From positions 1 through 56,006 of the forward strand of contig CAUEYX010000020.1 of the NCBI GenBank assembly GCA_959022495.1: a stretch of 56,006 nucleotides of DNA, in the 5' to 3' direction. Shown one piece after another: positions 1 through 9,497 of the stretch. Under the pieces are notes generated by a model. The model was not told where the DNA came from and made no database searches. It saw only the letters and a program-made list of their open reading frames with translations. Position numbers and translations under genes: made by a program. The stretch is from an uncultured Lachnospiraceae bacterium (GTDB taxonomy: Bacteria > Bacillota > Clostridia > Lachnospirales > Lachnospiraceae). How positions within the stretch are numbered: the first letter of the stretch is position 1; each line of letters begins with the position of its first letter.

Positions 1-3000
1 CTTTTTCAAATGCTTTCCATGTCGTGCTGGTATATCCGCTCTTGTCCAGATCTTTGTACTGACTGTAGAGACTCTCCAGTCCGCTCTTGTCCACAGTCGG
101 AACCACTTCCTCTGTCAGGTCTTCCACAAGAATATTATCCAGTACAAGCGGATTCGGATTCGTTGTCACTGTCACATCCCGATTCACACGGTCAAATCCA
201 AACCAGGTCTGGTCTGATGTGCTTGTGAACTCGTATGTATACTGTCTGCTGCCTGTGCCTGCCGGTGTCGCCTTCAGCGTATCCTGATAGATCAGCTCAC
301 TGTTCTGGTCCGCTCCCAGCACGAACGCGAATGTATCATCCAGCGCGTTCTGGTAGATAAAGGAGATCCGGTAGGTATGTCCCGCCTCAAAACGCACAGT
401 CTGCGGAGTCGTCTGGAACGCCCTTCCCAGGCTGTCTGTGATAATCGACAGGGAATGGTCTCCCTCCAGTGCCATATCTACAAAGATCGTCTTGGGGTCC
501 CACTCATAATTCTCATTATTCTGGGTATACGGGTCATGTCTGCTCTGAAGCATTGCCCGCGCCTCGCGGATGCCGCCCGCTGATCCCAGGTTAAACGGAT
601 AATAGCTCTCGTAAGTCGGCTTATTTTCCTGGCGCTCAGGCGCTTCCTTACGCTGCGCGTACTCAAAATCCTGATAAAGAACCACATTATCCGCGTCCTT
701 TACAGCCTCCGGCGTGCCAGTCTCGTATACACGCGCATTGTCAAAGCGGACTTTGCCTTCCCCTTCTGCCGCGCACAGGCGGATCACCGCGCTGTCCTCG
801 CCTTCCGGCACTTTGAATACCACTCTCATTCGGAGCATGTATGTACCTGCCTTGGAATCATAAGCATCGTACTGTTTGTGGATCGACTTGGTTGTGTAGT
901 TCTCCACAGTCTCTCCGCCGCAGTCCACTTTGATGGATGCCATGCGCTCTTTACCCCGCTCAACTTCCACCATCACGGATGCCGCGTACTCTTCCCCTCC
1001 ATTGAGTCCGGTAACTGTCTGGCTCACTTCTGCTGCCTGGCTGTCCGGAATAATAAGTTCATAGTTTCGGATCTGACCGTCATACTTATTAATCGTGGAC
1101 TGCTCGTCACCCTCGTTATCATTCTTGCGCACTTCCGGGTTCCCTGCTTTTACTTCCCACGCGCGCAGGTCGCCGTAGTTGAATCCCGGATCTTTTACAA
1201 AGGTGCCGTCTCCATAGCTGACATCTTCCGTGGCCGCTGCCTCACCTTTGTAGATCACATAGGGAGTCCTTGCTTCGATATTGCTCAGTGTTACGGAACC
1301 GTTATTTACATGGATTACCTGCTCCTCTGTCTTACCCTGGTCTGTCAGCTTGTACAGATAGACCGTTCCAAGTCCGCTCCAGCTGTCCGGCAGCTCCCAT
1401 GTCGTCTCGCCGCCGTTCTCATTCCAGTGGTACAGCTTCACTTCTTTTTCTTCTTCGCTGTTGTCCACCTGCATATCGCCCTCATCCCACGGGATCAGGT
1501 ACGCGTCCTCTGTGTAGACCAGCTTTCCGTCTTTTTCCATTACGCGTCTGCCGTCCGCGTCACGATAGACTTCCAGCCCGTCCTCGAACCAGATGTGCTC
1601 GCCCCAGCCTTCCGCGTCTTTGTCCATGCGGATGATCGGAAAGTGCTGCATGTACTTCGTCGGCAGGTTATTTTCAAATACCTTTGTGATAATGTAGTCG
1701 TACTGATTTACACCGTCGTGAACCCATCCTTCATAAGATGTTGTATCCGCGCCCATGAGCAGGTTACAGCTGTTTGGATAACGCTCATTGTCACACTTGG
1801 AAGCGTTGTTGTCCCAGCGGTCCTTCTCATGGTTGAAAATAAATCTCGCAATATCACTTGCATAGCCTTTGTTGCTCGCCGGGCTGTAATCTTTCTCAAC
1901 CGCCCAGTGTGCCCACACGGCCCTGTCTTCACATACATACGGCCACTCAACAAAGTAGCCCAGCCCGTTGGCCTCATAGTCGTCGGCTAAGCGCTCGCCT
2001 CTCCAGCCGCCGTAGGAATAGACATCGCTGTAAATAAATCCAAGATCCGGCACATCACTCTTAAAGAGTGCCATCGCGTCCCGGCGTTCTCCGGAAAGAG
2101 CCTCCCATGTATCATCCGTGGTGTAGCTCTGGTGCAGGAAGAACCCGTACGCCGCATAGCCCGCGGTATTCGGCGTCAGGCCGTCATCGTTCATCTTAAT
2201 ACTCTCTGTGCTGAACTGATTTGTCTTTGCGAATGCCTGCGTGAAATTGGTATGTACTCCCACATATCCATTATATTTATTCGTAGAGTCATCCACAAAC
2301 TTCTCAAAATCCTGAAGCCCTCCCAGGTGGTCATCATAGACACTGAAATCTCCCCAGTAGCCAAGATTGTGGAACTTGTTCAGAATGATCTGTCCCAGCC
2401 CGTCTGTATTCAGATAGACACGTTTTGTTTCATCAAGGGAAGAGATAAACGGATAGTTTCCTTCCCCGGCCTGCGGCATGATCAGCCTCTGCACAACCGC
2501 GTCCGCGATCTTCTCCTCGCCCATCGCGTACTGCGCCACATCGCGGTAACGGATCGCGGCGTCCTGCCAGTCCACGGTGCCTGTTCCATTCAGGTCTTCC
2601 GCCAGCACAATATAGCAGAGCGGCATCTCGTCTGTGTTCGGTGTATCCTCGTAAGTCTGTGTGGTCAGTTCTCCGGCCTCACCGTATTTTCCTTCATAAT
2701 CTTTGAATTTCTTTGTATAATCCGCCCTGCGCCAGAACCAGGAATTGCTCCGGAGATTTGTCCGGTACGCGCTTCCCTCTTCAACGGTCTCCATGATGAC
2801 TCGGGAGTTAGAATCTGATTCTGTATAAGCATTGGAACGGATACCCGCGCTGACTTTCCCGTTGGAAATAAACGCGTAGTTATATCCTGTGGCAGCGGAT
2901 GCTTCACCTTTTGTCAGGTCTATGTAGGTATCTCCTGTTTTCCTGATATCTGCCTGCATCTTCGAGCCGGCGAATTCTGCCGTCTTCTCCCTGCTGCTTA

Positions 3001-5251
3001 CAGATACGGGATTCATCTCCGGGATATCAAAGGTATAGATTCTCTTATCCTTGTCCTCGCTTTCCTTGATATCCGTGAAGTCCATCTTAAGGATCGTTCC
3101 TTCCACTTTCATCTGCAGGGTCAGAACAGCGTCCAGTTCTTTGACTGTCAGTGTGTACACTGCCGTTGCGTCATCCTTTTTCTCATACTTCACTTCCGGC
3201 GTATACTCTTTGCCGTTAATCACCATTGTGTGGAACGCCTGCGTATTTCCGTCCATCGCGTTCCCACTCGCCATGCGGTATTCCATCACGCGCGGGAATT
3301 CCCGGTCAAGCAGGACTGTCATGTCGCTGCTGGCGATGCTCTCCAGCTTCTCATTCTCCAGCACATTTACGGTCATTGAGTCCTTGATCTCGCTGTTATA
3401 CACAGATGCCGCTGTAACCGTCGTCGTCCCGATACCGCGTCCGCGGATGACTCCGCCGTCAGCTTCCGCAATATCTGTGTTTTCACTGGTCCACACCACT
3501 TCGCCGTTGGCGTACTCAGGTGAAAGCGTATAATCCGCCTCCACTGTCTCCATATCAATCACATCCACGTCTTTCTCGTTGATTGTGATATCCCTCGCGG
3601 GGATCACAGCGTCTGGCGCGACCTTCAGATAGTCATAGCGGAACAGAGAGTTCATGCCGCTGTCTTTGCGGACAGTCACCTTATCGCCCGGCTCCAGTTC
3701 TGCTACAATACTGTTTGTATCCCAGACCTCAGTCAGATGGTTGTTAATGAGCTTAAACTCACCCACTTTTTTCTTATTGACATACACAGCCACCCTGTCG
3801 TCCGGGTACATGCTGCCCTTTCCATAAGCCATGGTCAGGATGTAATTGCCCTTCTCGCTGATATCCGGCGTGATCTCCACTCCCGCTCCAGTTCCGGCAT
3901 CGTAGATCTCCACCCATTTATTCCCGGAAAAGGGGCTTCCCTGTTTGATGACCGGTGTCGGTGTGTCCGCGTCATCACCATTGATGAGTACACCATCTTC
4001 CGCCTCATATTTTGCCACTTCTACAGGAAGCTCTTCTTCCGAATCCACCACCTGTACTTTTGCGGAGAAGCTGTATCCTTCCCCCTGCGCGGTAATCACA
4101 GCCTCTCCTGCTTTCTCAGCTGTGATCTGTCCTGTACGGGCATCTACAGACGCTGTCTCCGCGTCGGAAGACTCGTAGGTGAGCACAATTCCCTCCGGAA
4201 TATTTTCTACCGGGATCGTGAGCACATCGCCTGTAACGACCCGGAACAGACCGTTTTCAAATCCCGCCTCTGTGCCATCCGCAATTTTTATTGTCTTTGG
4301 CTGTATCTTGATCCAGTCAAGCTCCAGAAGTCCCTGATCATCCCCCTCCGCCATGACTGTGACCGTATCTCCCTTTTTGAGCGCGATTTCCAGCGGGTCA
4401 GAATCTGTAATGACTTCGTCCGTATTCCCTTTGCTGATCAATTCCACATCACTTACGCGGGTACCGTTAACATAGATCCCGATCTGATCCGCGATCTCAT
4501 AGTTGAGCCGGTTATATCCCAGTGTCAGAATATATGTGTCATCTTCCGGGATCACAAATGGAAACGCGGCTCCAGCGCCTTCAATGACGCCTTCCGGTCC
4601 CTGGAACCCCTGCACCACCTGTCCGCCGGAAGCGATCTCCAGGTCACGGATGCGGGTGCCTCCGAGCAGTTCCGCTGTTTCCGCCTCATACTGGCCTCCC
4701 CACAGACCGATATCCAGATAGTCAAAGCACGCCACCGCGTCCATCGTATCCCCTGTATCTGATATAATGCTCAGCGTGTCCCCTTCTTCCAGGCGGACCG
4801 CGATAGTATTTGCCTCCACCAGCTGATTATTGCTGTTTTTAATATAGAAATAATCAATCCGTTCCTCATTTCTATAGAGCGCGATCTTTCCTTCTTCCCG
4901 GGCAACCCCTTTTGTATATCCCAGCGTCACCTGGTACAGACCTTCCTCTGTAATCACAGGCTCGATCTCCACTCCCGCGCCGTCCCCGTTTTTATCCATT
5001 GTATCGACTGCCGCGCCGCCGGAAAATTGGCTGCCGCTTTTAATGGTGACATCCTTCGTCGCCCCTTCACCTTCAAATGTCCGTCCGTCTTCCAATTCAT
5101 ACCGTTCCTCTGCCAGCGGTGTATAGCCTGCGCCGGATGTACCGCCATCCTCAGCGTGTGCTGTGATTTCTGTCCCGCCCACGCTCACGGATGTAACGAT
5201 GCATGCCGCGGCCGCTGTCCAGCTGATCCACTTCTTCATCTGCTTATGCAT
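1..5251 (-). CDS. GH101-like endo-alpha-N-acetylgalactosaminidase, copy A (C-terminus beyond window)
   Basis: Secreted enzyme predicted to release core-1 O-glycan (Gal-beta-1,3-GalNAc) from Ser/Thr of mucins. About 1750 residues are visible; the frame is open off the left edge. The start MHKQMKKW is preceded by AGGAGG at 9 nt and followed by a signal peptide. Order: two CBM6/35-like modules (about 45-315), Ig-like stretch, third CBM-like module, bacterial Ig-like (Big_2) domain, GH101-like catalytic region (about 640-1330), two galactose-binding-like modules (about 1375-1730), and the start of a FIVAR-like helical region. Likely nucleophile D1076 (context FIYSDVY) and acid/base E1102 (context YFVEWPY), by analogy with the D...E pair of known GH101 enzymes. 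Gapless numbering with copy B at 35754-42053 from the start through these residues. GH101 is by far the best fit; specificity is inferred. Confidence 0.8.
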   Translation of the reverse strand, partial: MHKQMKKWISWTAAAACIVTSVSVGGTEITAHAEDGGTSGAGYTPLAEERYELEDGRTFEGEGATKDVTIKSGSQFSGGAAVDTMDKNGDGAGVEIEPVITEEGLYQVTLGYTKGVAREEGKIALYRNEERIDYFYIKNSNNQLVEANTIAVRLEEGDTLSIISDTGDTMDAVACFDYLDIGLWGGQYEAETAELLGGTRIRDLEIASGGQVVQGFQGPEGVIEGAGAAFPFVIPEDDTYILTLGYNRLNYEIADQIGIYVNGTRVSDVELISKGNTDEVITDSDPLEIALKKGDTVTVMAEGDDQGLLELDWIKIQPKTIKIADGTEAGFENGLFRVVTGDVLTIPVENIPEGIVLTYESSDAETASVDARTGQITAEKAGEAVITAQGEGYSFSAKVQVVDSEEELPVEVAKYEAEDGVLINGDDADTPTPVIKQGSPFSGNKWVEIYDAGTGAGVEITPDISEKGNYILTMAYGKGSMYPDDRVAVYVNKKKVGEFKLINNHLTEVWDTNSIVAELEPGDKVTVRKDSGMNSLFRYDYLKVAPDAVIPARDITINEKDVDVIDMETVEADYTLSPEYANGEVVWTSENTDIAEADGGVIRGRGIGTTTVTAASVYNSEIKDSMTVNVLENEKLESIASSDMTVLLDREFPRVMEYRMASGNAMDGNTQAFHTMVINGKEYTPEVKYEKKDDATAVYTLTVKELDAVLTLQMKVEGTILKMDFTDIKESEDKDKRIYTFDIPEMNPVSVSSREKTAEFAGSKMQADIRKTGDTYIDLTKGEASAATGYNYAFISNGKVSAGIRSNAYTESDSNSRVIMETVEEGSAYRTNLRSNSWFWRRADYTKKFKDYEGKYGEAGELTTQTYEDTPNTDEMPLCYIVLAEDLNGTGTVDWQDAAIRYRDVAQYAMGEEKIADAVVQRLIMPQAGEGNYPFISSLDETKRVYLNTDGLGQIILNKFHNLGYWGDFSVYDDHLGGLQDFEKFVDDSTNKYNGYVGVHTNFTQAFAKTNQFSTESIKMNDDGLTPNTAGYAAYGFFLHQSYTTDDTWEALSGERRDAMALFKSDVPDLGFIYSDVYSYGGWRGERLADDYEANGLGYFVEWPYVCEDRAVWAHWAVEKDYSPASNKGYASDIARFIFNHEKDRWDNNASKCDNERYPNSCNLLMGADTTSYEGWVHDGVNQYDYIITKVFENNLPTKYMQHFPIIRMDKDAEGWGEHIWFEDGLEVYRDADGRRVMEKDGKLVYTEDAYLIPWDEGDMQVDNSEEEKEVKLYHWNENGGETTWELPDSWSGLGTVYLYKLTDQGKTEEQVIHVNNGSVTLSNIEARTPYVIYKGEAAATEDVSYGDGTFVKDPGFNYGDLRAWEVKAGNPEVRKNDNEGDEQSTINKYDGQIRNYELIIPDSQAAEVSQTVTGLNGGEEYAASVMVEVERGKERMASIKVDCGGETVENYTTKSIHKQYDAYDSKAGTYMLRMRVVFKVPEGEDSAVIRLCAAEGEGKVRFDNARVYETGTPEAVKDADNVVLYQDFEYAQRKEAPERQENKPTYESYYPFNLGSAGGIREARAMLQSRHDPYTQNNENYEWDPKTIFVDMALEGDHSLSIITDSLGRAFQTTPQTVRFEAGHTYRISFIYQNALDDTFAFVLGADQNSELIYQDTLKATPAGTGSRQYTYEFTSTSDQTWFGFDRVNRDVTVTTNPNPLVLDNILVEDLTEEVVPTVDKSGLESLYSQYKDLDKSGYTSTTWKAFEK
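880..1639. repeat. 760-bp tract identical to 37682-38441
   Basis: As read by eye, this stretch of GH101 copy A is base-for-base identical to 37682-38441 in copy B (constant offset 36802, the same offset as the start codons). The flanks diverge quickly: first mismatches at 879 and 1640, with further substitutions beyond on both sides. It encodes residues about 1205-1458, the end of the catalytic region and the first galactose-binding-like module. Confidence 0.9.
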
Positions 5252-5393
5252 ACTTCTCTTCCTCCTGTAATCATCCCATTTTGTAAGATTTCGACGCTGC
5301 CTGCCCTCCTTTCACGCCTCTTAGCCTGTTCCGCTTCAATCGAAAAATATACACTTTAAATGTACCTTTCATATTGCAGGAAAGAAATGGAAT

Positions 5394-5418
5394 ATCATAT
5401 CATTTTTGTTTGTAAAAT
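5394..5418 (-). promoter_or_regulatory. Element shared upstream of both GH101 genes
   Basis: On the plus strand this reads ATCATATCA-N6-TTTGTAAAAT. The same arrangement with the same 6-nt spacer occurs at 42223-42247 upstream of copy B, while the rest of the two leaders shows no obvious similarity. It lies 143 bp from the start codon. It could be an operator or part of a promoter; no good -10/-35 pair coincides with it. Confidence 0.4.
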
Positions 5419-5497
5419 CTGCTCCGGCATTCTTACAGATTGGCAGTCTGAATCGAATGGTAAAACTGCGGGCAATCGCTTCCTCTATCATATACAT

Positions 5498-6733
5498 CTA
5501 CACTTTCCCGTATACATCTTTGGGCACGTATGCTTTTACCGCAATCCCTTCCGGCGTATATTCTTCCGCAAGGAGCTGTCCCCTGCTTCGGATAACCTGG
5601 ATCTTCCCCGCTTCGGAGAAGTCATACAGCCGTTCAATATAGATCTGGTCCCTCCTGATAATCTCAAGGAGCGCTCTTTTCAGCTCGTCCAGTCCCTGCC
5701 CCGTCTTCGCCGATGTGGGGATCGAATAGTCCGCCTGGAAATCCCGCTGCCTTCCCGGCGCCTCCAGCCGGTCCTGCTTATTAAACAGCGTGATCACCGG
5801 CTTTCCCTCCGCGCCCAGCTGGCGCAGGGTATCATACACCACATACATCTGCTCCTCCATCTGTGGGTTTGACGCGTCCACTACATGGATAAGAATATCT
5901 GCGTATTTGGCCTCTTCCAATGTACTTTTAAAGGCCTCCACCAGATGATGGGGAAGCTTGCGGATAAATCCCACTGTATCTGTAAGCAGGACCTCCTGCG
6001 TATTGTCCAGCATCAAGGAACGGGTTGTCGTATCCAGGGTGGAGAAAAGCATGGCGTCCTCCAAGATTCCCGCGTCCGTCAGCGCGTTTTCGATACTGCT
6101 CTTTCCCGCTGAGGTATAGCCAACCAGCGCCGCTGTCTTAAGCCCGGACTGACATCTCTGGGCGCGGATCAGCTCCCTGTGCTTCTCCACATCCTTCAGC
6201 TCCCGCTTGAGCCGGCTGATCCGCTCCCGGATAAGGCGGCGGTCCATCTCCAGCTTTTTCTCGCCCGGGCCCCTTGTCCCGATGCCCCCTCCCAGACGGG
6301 ACAGCGATCTTCCAAGCCCGGTTAAGCGGGACGCGCGGTACCTGAGCTGTGCCAGCTCTACCTGGATCTTCCCTTCGCCGGACACGGCCCTGGCGGCAAA
6401 AATATCCAGGATGAGAAGCGTGCGGTCAATCACTTTACAGGACAGTTCCGCCTCCAGATTCCCAAGCTGGGCACTGGTCAGCTCGTCATCGCAGATAATG
6501 CCCGTGGCCTCTGTCTCCCAGATAAGATCTTTGAGCTCCATGAGCTTTCCCTTCCCCACATAAGCCGCCGGGTGCGCTGAATCCCGCGCCTGGATGAGCC
6601 TGCCGGCCACCTCTGCTCCCGCGGTCTCTGCCAGATCCGCCAGCTCATCTAGAGAACGCTTGGCAGCTTCTCCGTCTCCTGTATCAACTCCCACCAGGAT
6701 CACCTTTTCCTCAATCTGTTCCATTTCATACAT
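5498..6733 (-). CDS. hflX: GTPase HflX
   Basis: Ribosome-associated GTPase that splits stalled or hibernating ribosomes. The 411-residue protein has the HflX N-terminal domain, a glycine-rich linker (GGGIGTRGPGEKK, near residue 200), then the G domain with G1 GYTSAGKSS, G3 DTVGF and G4 NKQD, and the short C-terminal domain. HflX usually has N where this G1 has S (GYTNAGKS). The chosen start MYEMEQ at 6733 has a GGAGG 9 nt upstream; a longer in-frame reading to 6916 has no ribosome site and runs over the upstream terminator hairpin. It stands alone between the TPR lipoprotein gene and GH101 copy A, all on the same strand. Confidence 0.92.
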   Translation of the reverse strand: MYEMEQIEEKVILVGVDTGDGEAAKRSLDELADLAETAGAEVAGRLIQARDSAHPAAYVGKGKLMELKDLIWETEATGIICDDELTSAQLGNLEAELSCKVIDRTLLILDIFAARAVSGEGKIQVELAQLRYRASRLTGLGRSLSRLGGGIGTRGPGEKKLEMDRRLIRERISRLKRELKDVEKHRELIRAQRCQSGLKTAALVGYTSAGKSSIENALTDAGILEDAMLFSTLDTTTRSLMLDNTQEVLLTDTVGFIRKLPHHLVEAFKSTLEEAKYADILIHVVDASNPQMEEQMYVVYDTLRQLGAEGKPVITLFNKQDRLEAPGRQRDFQADYSIPTSAKTGQGLDELKRALLEIIRRDQIYIERLYDFSEAGKIQVIRSRGQLLAEEYTPEGIAVKAYVPKDVYGKV

Positions 6734-6836
6734 CCTGCATTTCCTCCATTCTTTCAAACCGCCGCGCGAGTGTGCGTCCCACAGGCCGAACTTTTCACCG
6801 TATAGGGCAGACCTTAAGGGCATTCCCCTGGAATGA

Positions 6837-6871
6837 AAACCCGGCAGCGCATACGCGCTACCGGGTTTCCA
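6837..6871 (-). terminator. Rho-independent terminator of the lipoprotein/ATPase operon
   Basis: Hairpin with arms AAACCCGG-c-AGCGC and GCGCT-a-CCGGGTTT around an ATAC loop, followed on the minus strand by TTTT. It overlaps the stop of the TPR lipoprotein gene and separates it from hflX. Confidence 0.75.
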
Positions 6872-7427
6872 GAAATTCTTTTTCCTTCTGGACTGCCTCG
6901 TCATCCGGATACTCACCGAGATACGCCTCCGCTTCCTTTAACGCGTTCTCCCAGTCCGCCAGATTTTCATAGCAGATGATCTTATTATATTTCATCTCCC
7001 GGATCATGTCCCCATCAGGGACTTCTCCGCTGTCATCGGTCTCCGCCAGGGCAAGACCTGTCTGGATATACTCCAGCGCAGTCTCATAATCTTCTTGTTC
7101 TGTCCATGTCTGCATCACACACACGGACATCAGATGATAAAGCTGCGCGGTTTCCTGCGCGCCAAGATCCACCGCGTTCTGGAATGCCTCAAGGGCTTTT
7201 CCGTATTCACCGGTCTCATAATATGCCATCCCAAGCCCGCGGTACCCTTCCGCGGATTTCTCCCTGTCACTGTTCTGAGCCGCTTCCTGAAATTGTTCCA
7301 GAGCCTCTTCATATCGGCCTTCCTCCAGCGCCTGTACGCCCTCTTTTTGGGGATTGGCACAGCCGCCAAGGATTCCGGCGGCAGAGATCCCCACTGCTGC
7401 CGCCATTAGTTTTCTCTTCATTATCAT
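6858..7427 (-). CDS. TPR-repeat lipoprotein
   Basis: Predicted lipoprotein of 189 residues. The N-terminus is a short basic stretch, a hydrophobic segment and the lipobox ILGGC, so the cysteine near residue 23 should be lipidated. The rest is tetratricopeptide-like helices (GRYEEALEQFQEA, GEYGKALEAFQNA, ADWENALKEAEAY), a protein-protein interaction scaffold on the outer membrane face. The start ATG at 7427 lies 3 nt beyond the stop of the P1B ATPase gene, and its GGAG is inside the end of that gene, so translation is probably coupled. A second in-frame ATG (MKRK) at 7421 is possible. The partner is unknown; pairing with a metal ATPase suggests a role in envelope metal handling, which is only inferred from position. 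Confidence 0.8.
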   Translation of the reverse strand: MIMKRKLMAAAVGISAAGILGGCANPQKEGVQALEEGRYEEALEQFQEAAQNSDREKSAEGYRGLGMAYYETGEYGKALEAFQNAVDLGAQETAQLYHLMSVCVMQTWTEQEDYETALEYIQTGLALAETDDSGEVPDGDMIREMKYNKIICYENLADWENALKEAEAYLGEYPDDEAVQKEKEFLETR

Positions 7428-7430
7428 AAC

Positions 7431-9299
7431 TCATACTCCATAATCCGGATATTTCATCATCCAGAATGAATTCAATAGATTAATCAGCATCACTGCCATA
7501 TCAGCGATAATCGCGTTCTGCATCGTCACAAACCCGGAGAATGCCATGACGATCAAGATCACCTTTATCCCAATGGCAAAGATCATATTCTGCTTCACGG
7601 AACTTAACGTCGCCTTAGAGATGCGGACCGCATTGATGATCCGGGACGGCTCGTCTTCCATCAGGATGATATCTGCCGCCTCCAAAGCCGCGTCCGCTCC
7701 CAGGCCGCCCATGGCGATTCCGATATCCGCAAGCGCGAGGACCGGCGCGTCATTGATGCCGTCTCCGACAAATGCCAGGATTTCACCCTCCATCTGTTCC
7801 TCCCGGAATTCTTCCAGGAGCGCCACTTTATCTTCCGGCATCAGCTCCGCGTACACACTGTCTATGCCAAGTTCAGCCGCCACGCTCTCCGCCGCCTGTT
7901 CATTATCCCCGGTCAGCATGACAGCGGAAAGATCTCTTCTGCGCATCCATCTCATCAGCCTGGCCGCGTCCGCGCGGATCACGTCGGAAATCAGGATATA
8001 TCCCGCATACTTCCCGTCCACAGCCACATAAACTGCGGTACCCGCTTCTTCCACAGGCTTAATTTCAATTTTCTCCCGCTCCATAAGCCTTGTATTACCT
8101 GCATACACTTCTCTTCCATCCACCATAGCCCGGACGCCGTATCCCGGCTGTTCCGCGATATCCGACACCCGCGTCCTGTCCACTTCTCTGCCGTAAGCTT
8201 CCTGCAGTGACACAGCCACCGGATGTTTGGAATAAGATTCTGCCAGTGCCGCGATCTCCAGCAGTTCTTTTTCTTCCATCTCACTGTATGGAACGATATT
8301 CTTCACATGGAACACACCTTCTGTCAATGTTCCCGTTTTATCAAACACGAATGTATCTACCCGGGTCAGTTTCTCCAGCAGACTGCCGCCCTTGATCAGC
8401 ACTCCCTGCTTTGCCGCTGATCCGATGCCGCCCAGAAATGCCAGAGGAATGGATACCATCAGACCGCAGGGACACGCGGCTGCCAGGATAATAAGCCCTC
8501 TGTAGATCCACTCTCCTCTTGCCTCAGTGAACATCATCGGCGGGAGAATGACCGTAAGAAGCGCGATCAGGATCACAATCGGTGTATAGTATTTTGTAAA
8601 TTTATCCGCGAAATAGATGCTGTCGGATTTTTTCTCATTGGCGTTCTCAACCAGCTCCATGATCTTCGCCGCGGTAGAATCATTGTACCGTTTTACAACC
8701 CGCGCTTCCAGCACACTGTTCAAATTGATGGCTCCGCTGTACAGCCTGCTGCCCGTCCATACCGCCCTTGGCTCTGATTCCCCGGTGAGAGCCTTCATGT
8801 CAATTGTCCCGGTCCCAGATGTCACAACCGCGTCTACCGGAATTTTCTCCCCGGGCTTGAGCACGATAATCTGCCCCAGCAGAAGCTCCTGGGGCGGTAC
8901 GATTTTCTCCGTCTGCCCGACCTTCAAGTTCGCGTACTCCGGACGGATATCTATAAATCTGGCAATGGATTTCTTTGTCCTGCTCATCGAGATTTCTTCC
9001 ACCAGTTTTCCCACCTGATAAAACAGCATCGCCGCCACTGCTTCCTTATGCCTGTCTATGGCAAACGCCCCTGCCGTCGCAGCCATCATCAGCAGATTTT
9101 CATCCAGGAACTGCCTCTTTAAGATCTTTTTCAGCTGCTCCCAGTACGTTGTCACAGAAAGGACAGCATATGCCAGTAGGAACAGCACCATCTCCGCCGT
9201 CCCTGTAACAGACCCAAAAGACGTTACTGCCCACGCAGTCATGTAGAGGAGCAGTCCCGCTCCGATCTCCATTCCCTTTTTCCTTGCCTCTTTTGTCAT
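7431..9299 (-). CDS. P1B-type heavy-metal-translocating ATPase (Zn/Cd-type)
   Basis: Membrane pump of 622 residues that exports a transition metal using ATP. It shows the CPC metal motif in the transmembrane region (AAACPCGL), the phosphorylation site DKTGTLTEG, the actuator TGES, the P1B-specific HP dipeptide (SKHPVAVSL) and the hinge GDGINDAP. There is no N-terminal heavy-metal-binding domain; the protein begins almost directly with transmembrane helices. The last helix carries IADMAVMLINLLNSFW rather than the DxG of typical ZntA, so the metal is uncertain (Zn, Cd or another divalent ion). The start at 9299 has AAGGGA and AAAGGA stretches upstream. First gene of a two-gene operon with the TPR lipoprotein, read from the promoter at 9382-9410. 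Confidence 0.88.
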   Translation of the reverse strand: MTKEARKKGMEIGAGLLLYMTAWAVTSFGSVTGTAEMVLFLLAYAVLSVTTYWEQLKKILKRQFLDENLLMMAATAGAFAIDRHKEAVAAMLFYQVGKLVEEISMSRTKKSIARFIDIRPEYANLKVGQTEKIVPPQELLLGQIIVLKPGEKIPVDAVVTSGTGTIDMKALTGESEPRAVWTGSRLYSGAINLNSVLEARVVKRYNDSTAAKIMELVENANEKKSDSIYFADKFTKYYTPIVILIALLTVILPPMMFTEARGEWIYRGLIILAAACPCGLMVSIPLAFLGGIGSAAKQGVLIKGGSLLEKLTRVDTFVFDKTGTLTEGVFHVKNIVPYSEMEEKELLEIAALAESYSKHPVAVSLQEAYGREVDRTRVSDIAEQPGYGVRAMVDGREVYAGNTRLMEREKIEIKPVEEAGTAVYVAVDGKYAGYILISDVIRADAARLMRWMRRRDLSAVMLTGDNEQAAESVAAELGIDSVYAELMPEDKVALLEEFREEQMEGEILAFVGDGINDAPVLALADIGIAMGGLGADAALEAADIILMEDEPSRIINAVRISKATLSSVKQNMIFAIGIKVILIVMAFSGFVTMQNAIIADMAVMLINLLNSFWMMKYPDYGV

Positions 9300-9381
9300 T
9301 CCTTTTTCCCTTTAACTTCCCTTTCACTTTCCCTTGACTTCTATCATACTCCCGAACGCCGTCAAAAATGCCCCTCAGTAC

Positions 9382-9410
9382 AGTATAGCGAATAGAACAG
9401 AATGCATCAA
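9382..9410 (-). promoter_or_regulatory. Sigma-A-type promoter of the P1B ATPase operon
   Basis: On the minus strand TTGATG-17-TATACT. The -35 lies inside the left direct repeat and the -10 at its outer edge, so the repeat is native to this divergent intergenic region. Confidence 0.55.
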
Positions 9411-9497
9411 GATTTTTTGCCCCTTATCGTCCCATCTTAAGAAAAAATTAGGATACGCGCCAGATAAGTTCACAAATTCACCTCTGTCTGCTATAAT
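9382..9497. repeat. Direct repeat, left copy, bounding the magnesium-transport island
   Basis: 9395-9497 matches 17238-17340 over 103 bp with two substitutions by eye (A/G near 9450 and T/C near 9485). After a 6-nt indel the match continues with AGTATAG to 9382. The copy holds the -35 of the ATPase promoter and a complete divergent TTCACA-17-TATAAT promoter at 9469-9497 that here points into the island. Recombination between the copies would restore a simple ATPase / zinc-ribbon divergent intergenic region. Confidence 0.85.

Noticed and set aside
880..1639. Diversity-generating retroelement as explanation of the paralogue pattern
   Set aside because: No reverse transcriptase, no template/variable repeat pair with A-specific changes; the tract is identical rather than hypervariable.
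878..1990. 370-residue plus-strand frame opposite GH101 copy A (and similar frames at 1270-1635, 3737-4762, 38072-38437)
   Set aside because: Antisense shadows of the glycosidase genes: no ribosome sites, no family resemblance, Cys/His/Arg-rich composition. The identical 121-residue frames only reflect the duplicated DNA tract.
7431..9299. Copper-exporting ATPase assignment
   Set aside because: CPC is shared by Cu and Zn/Cd pumps; no N-terminal metal-binding domains or Cu-type helix motifs are present, so only the broader heavy-metal label is supported.
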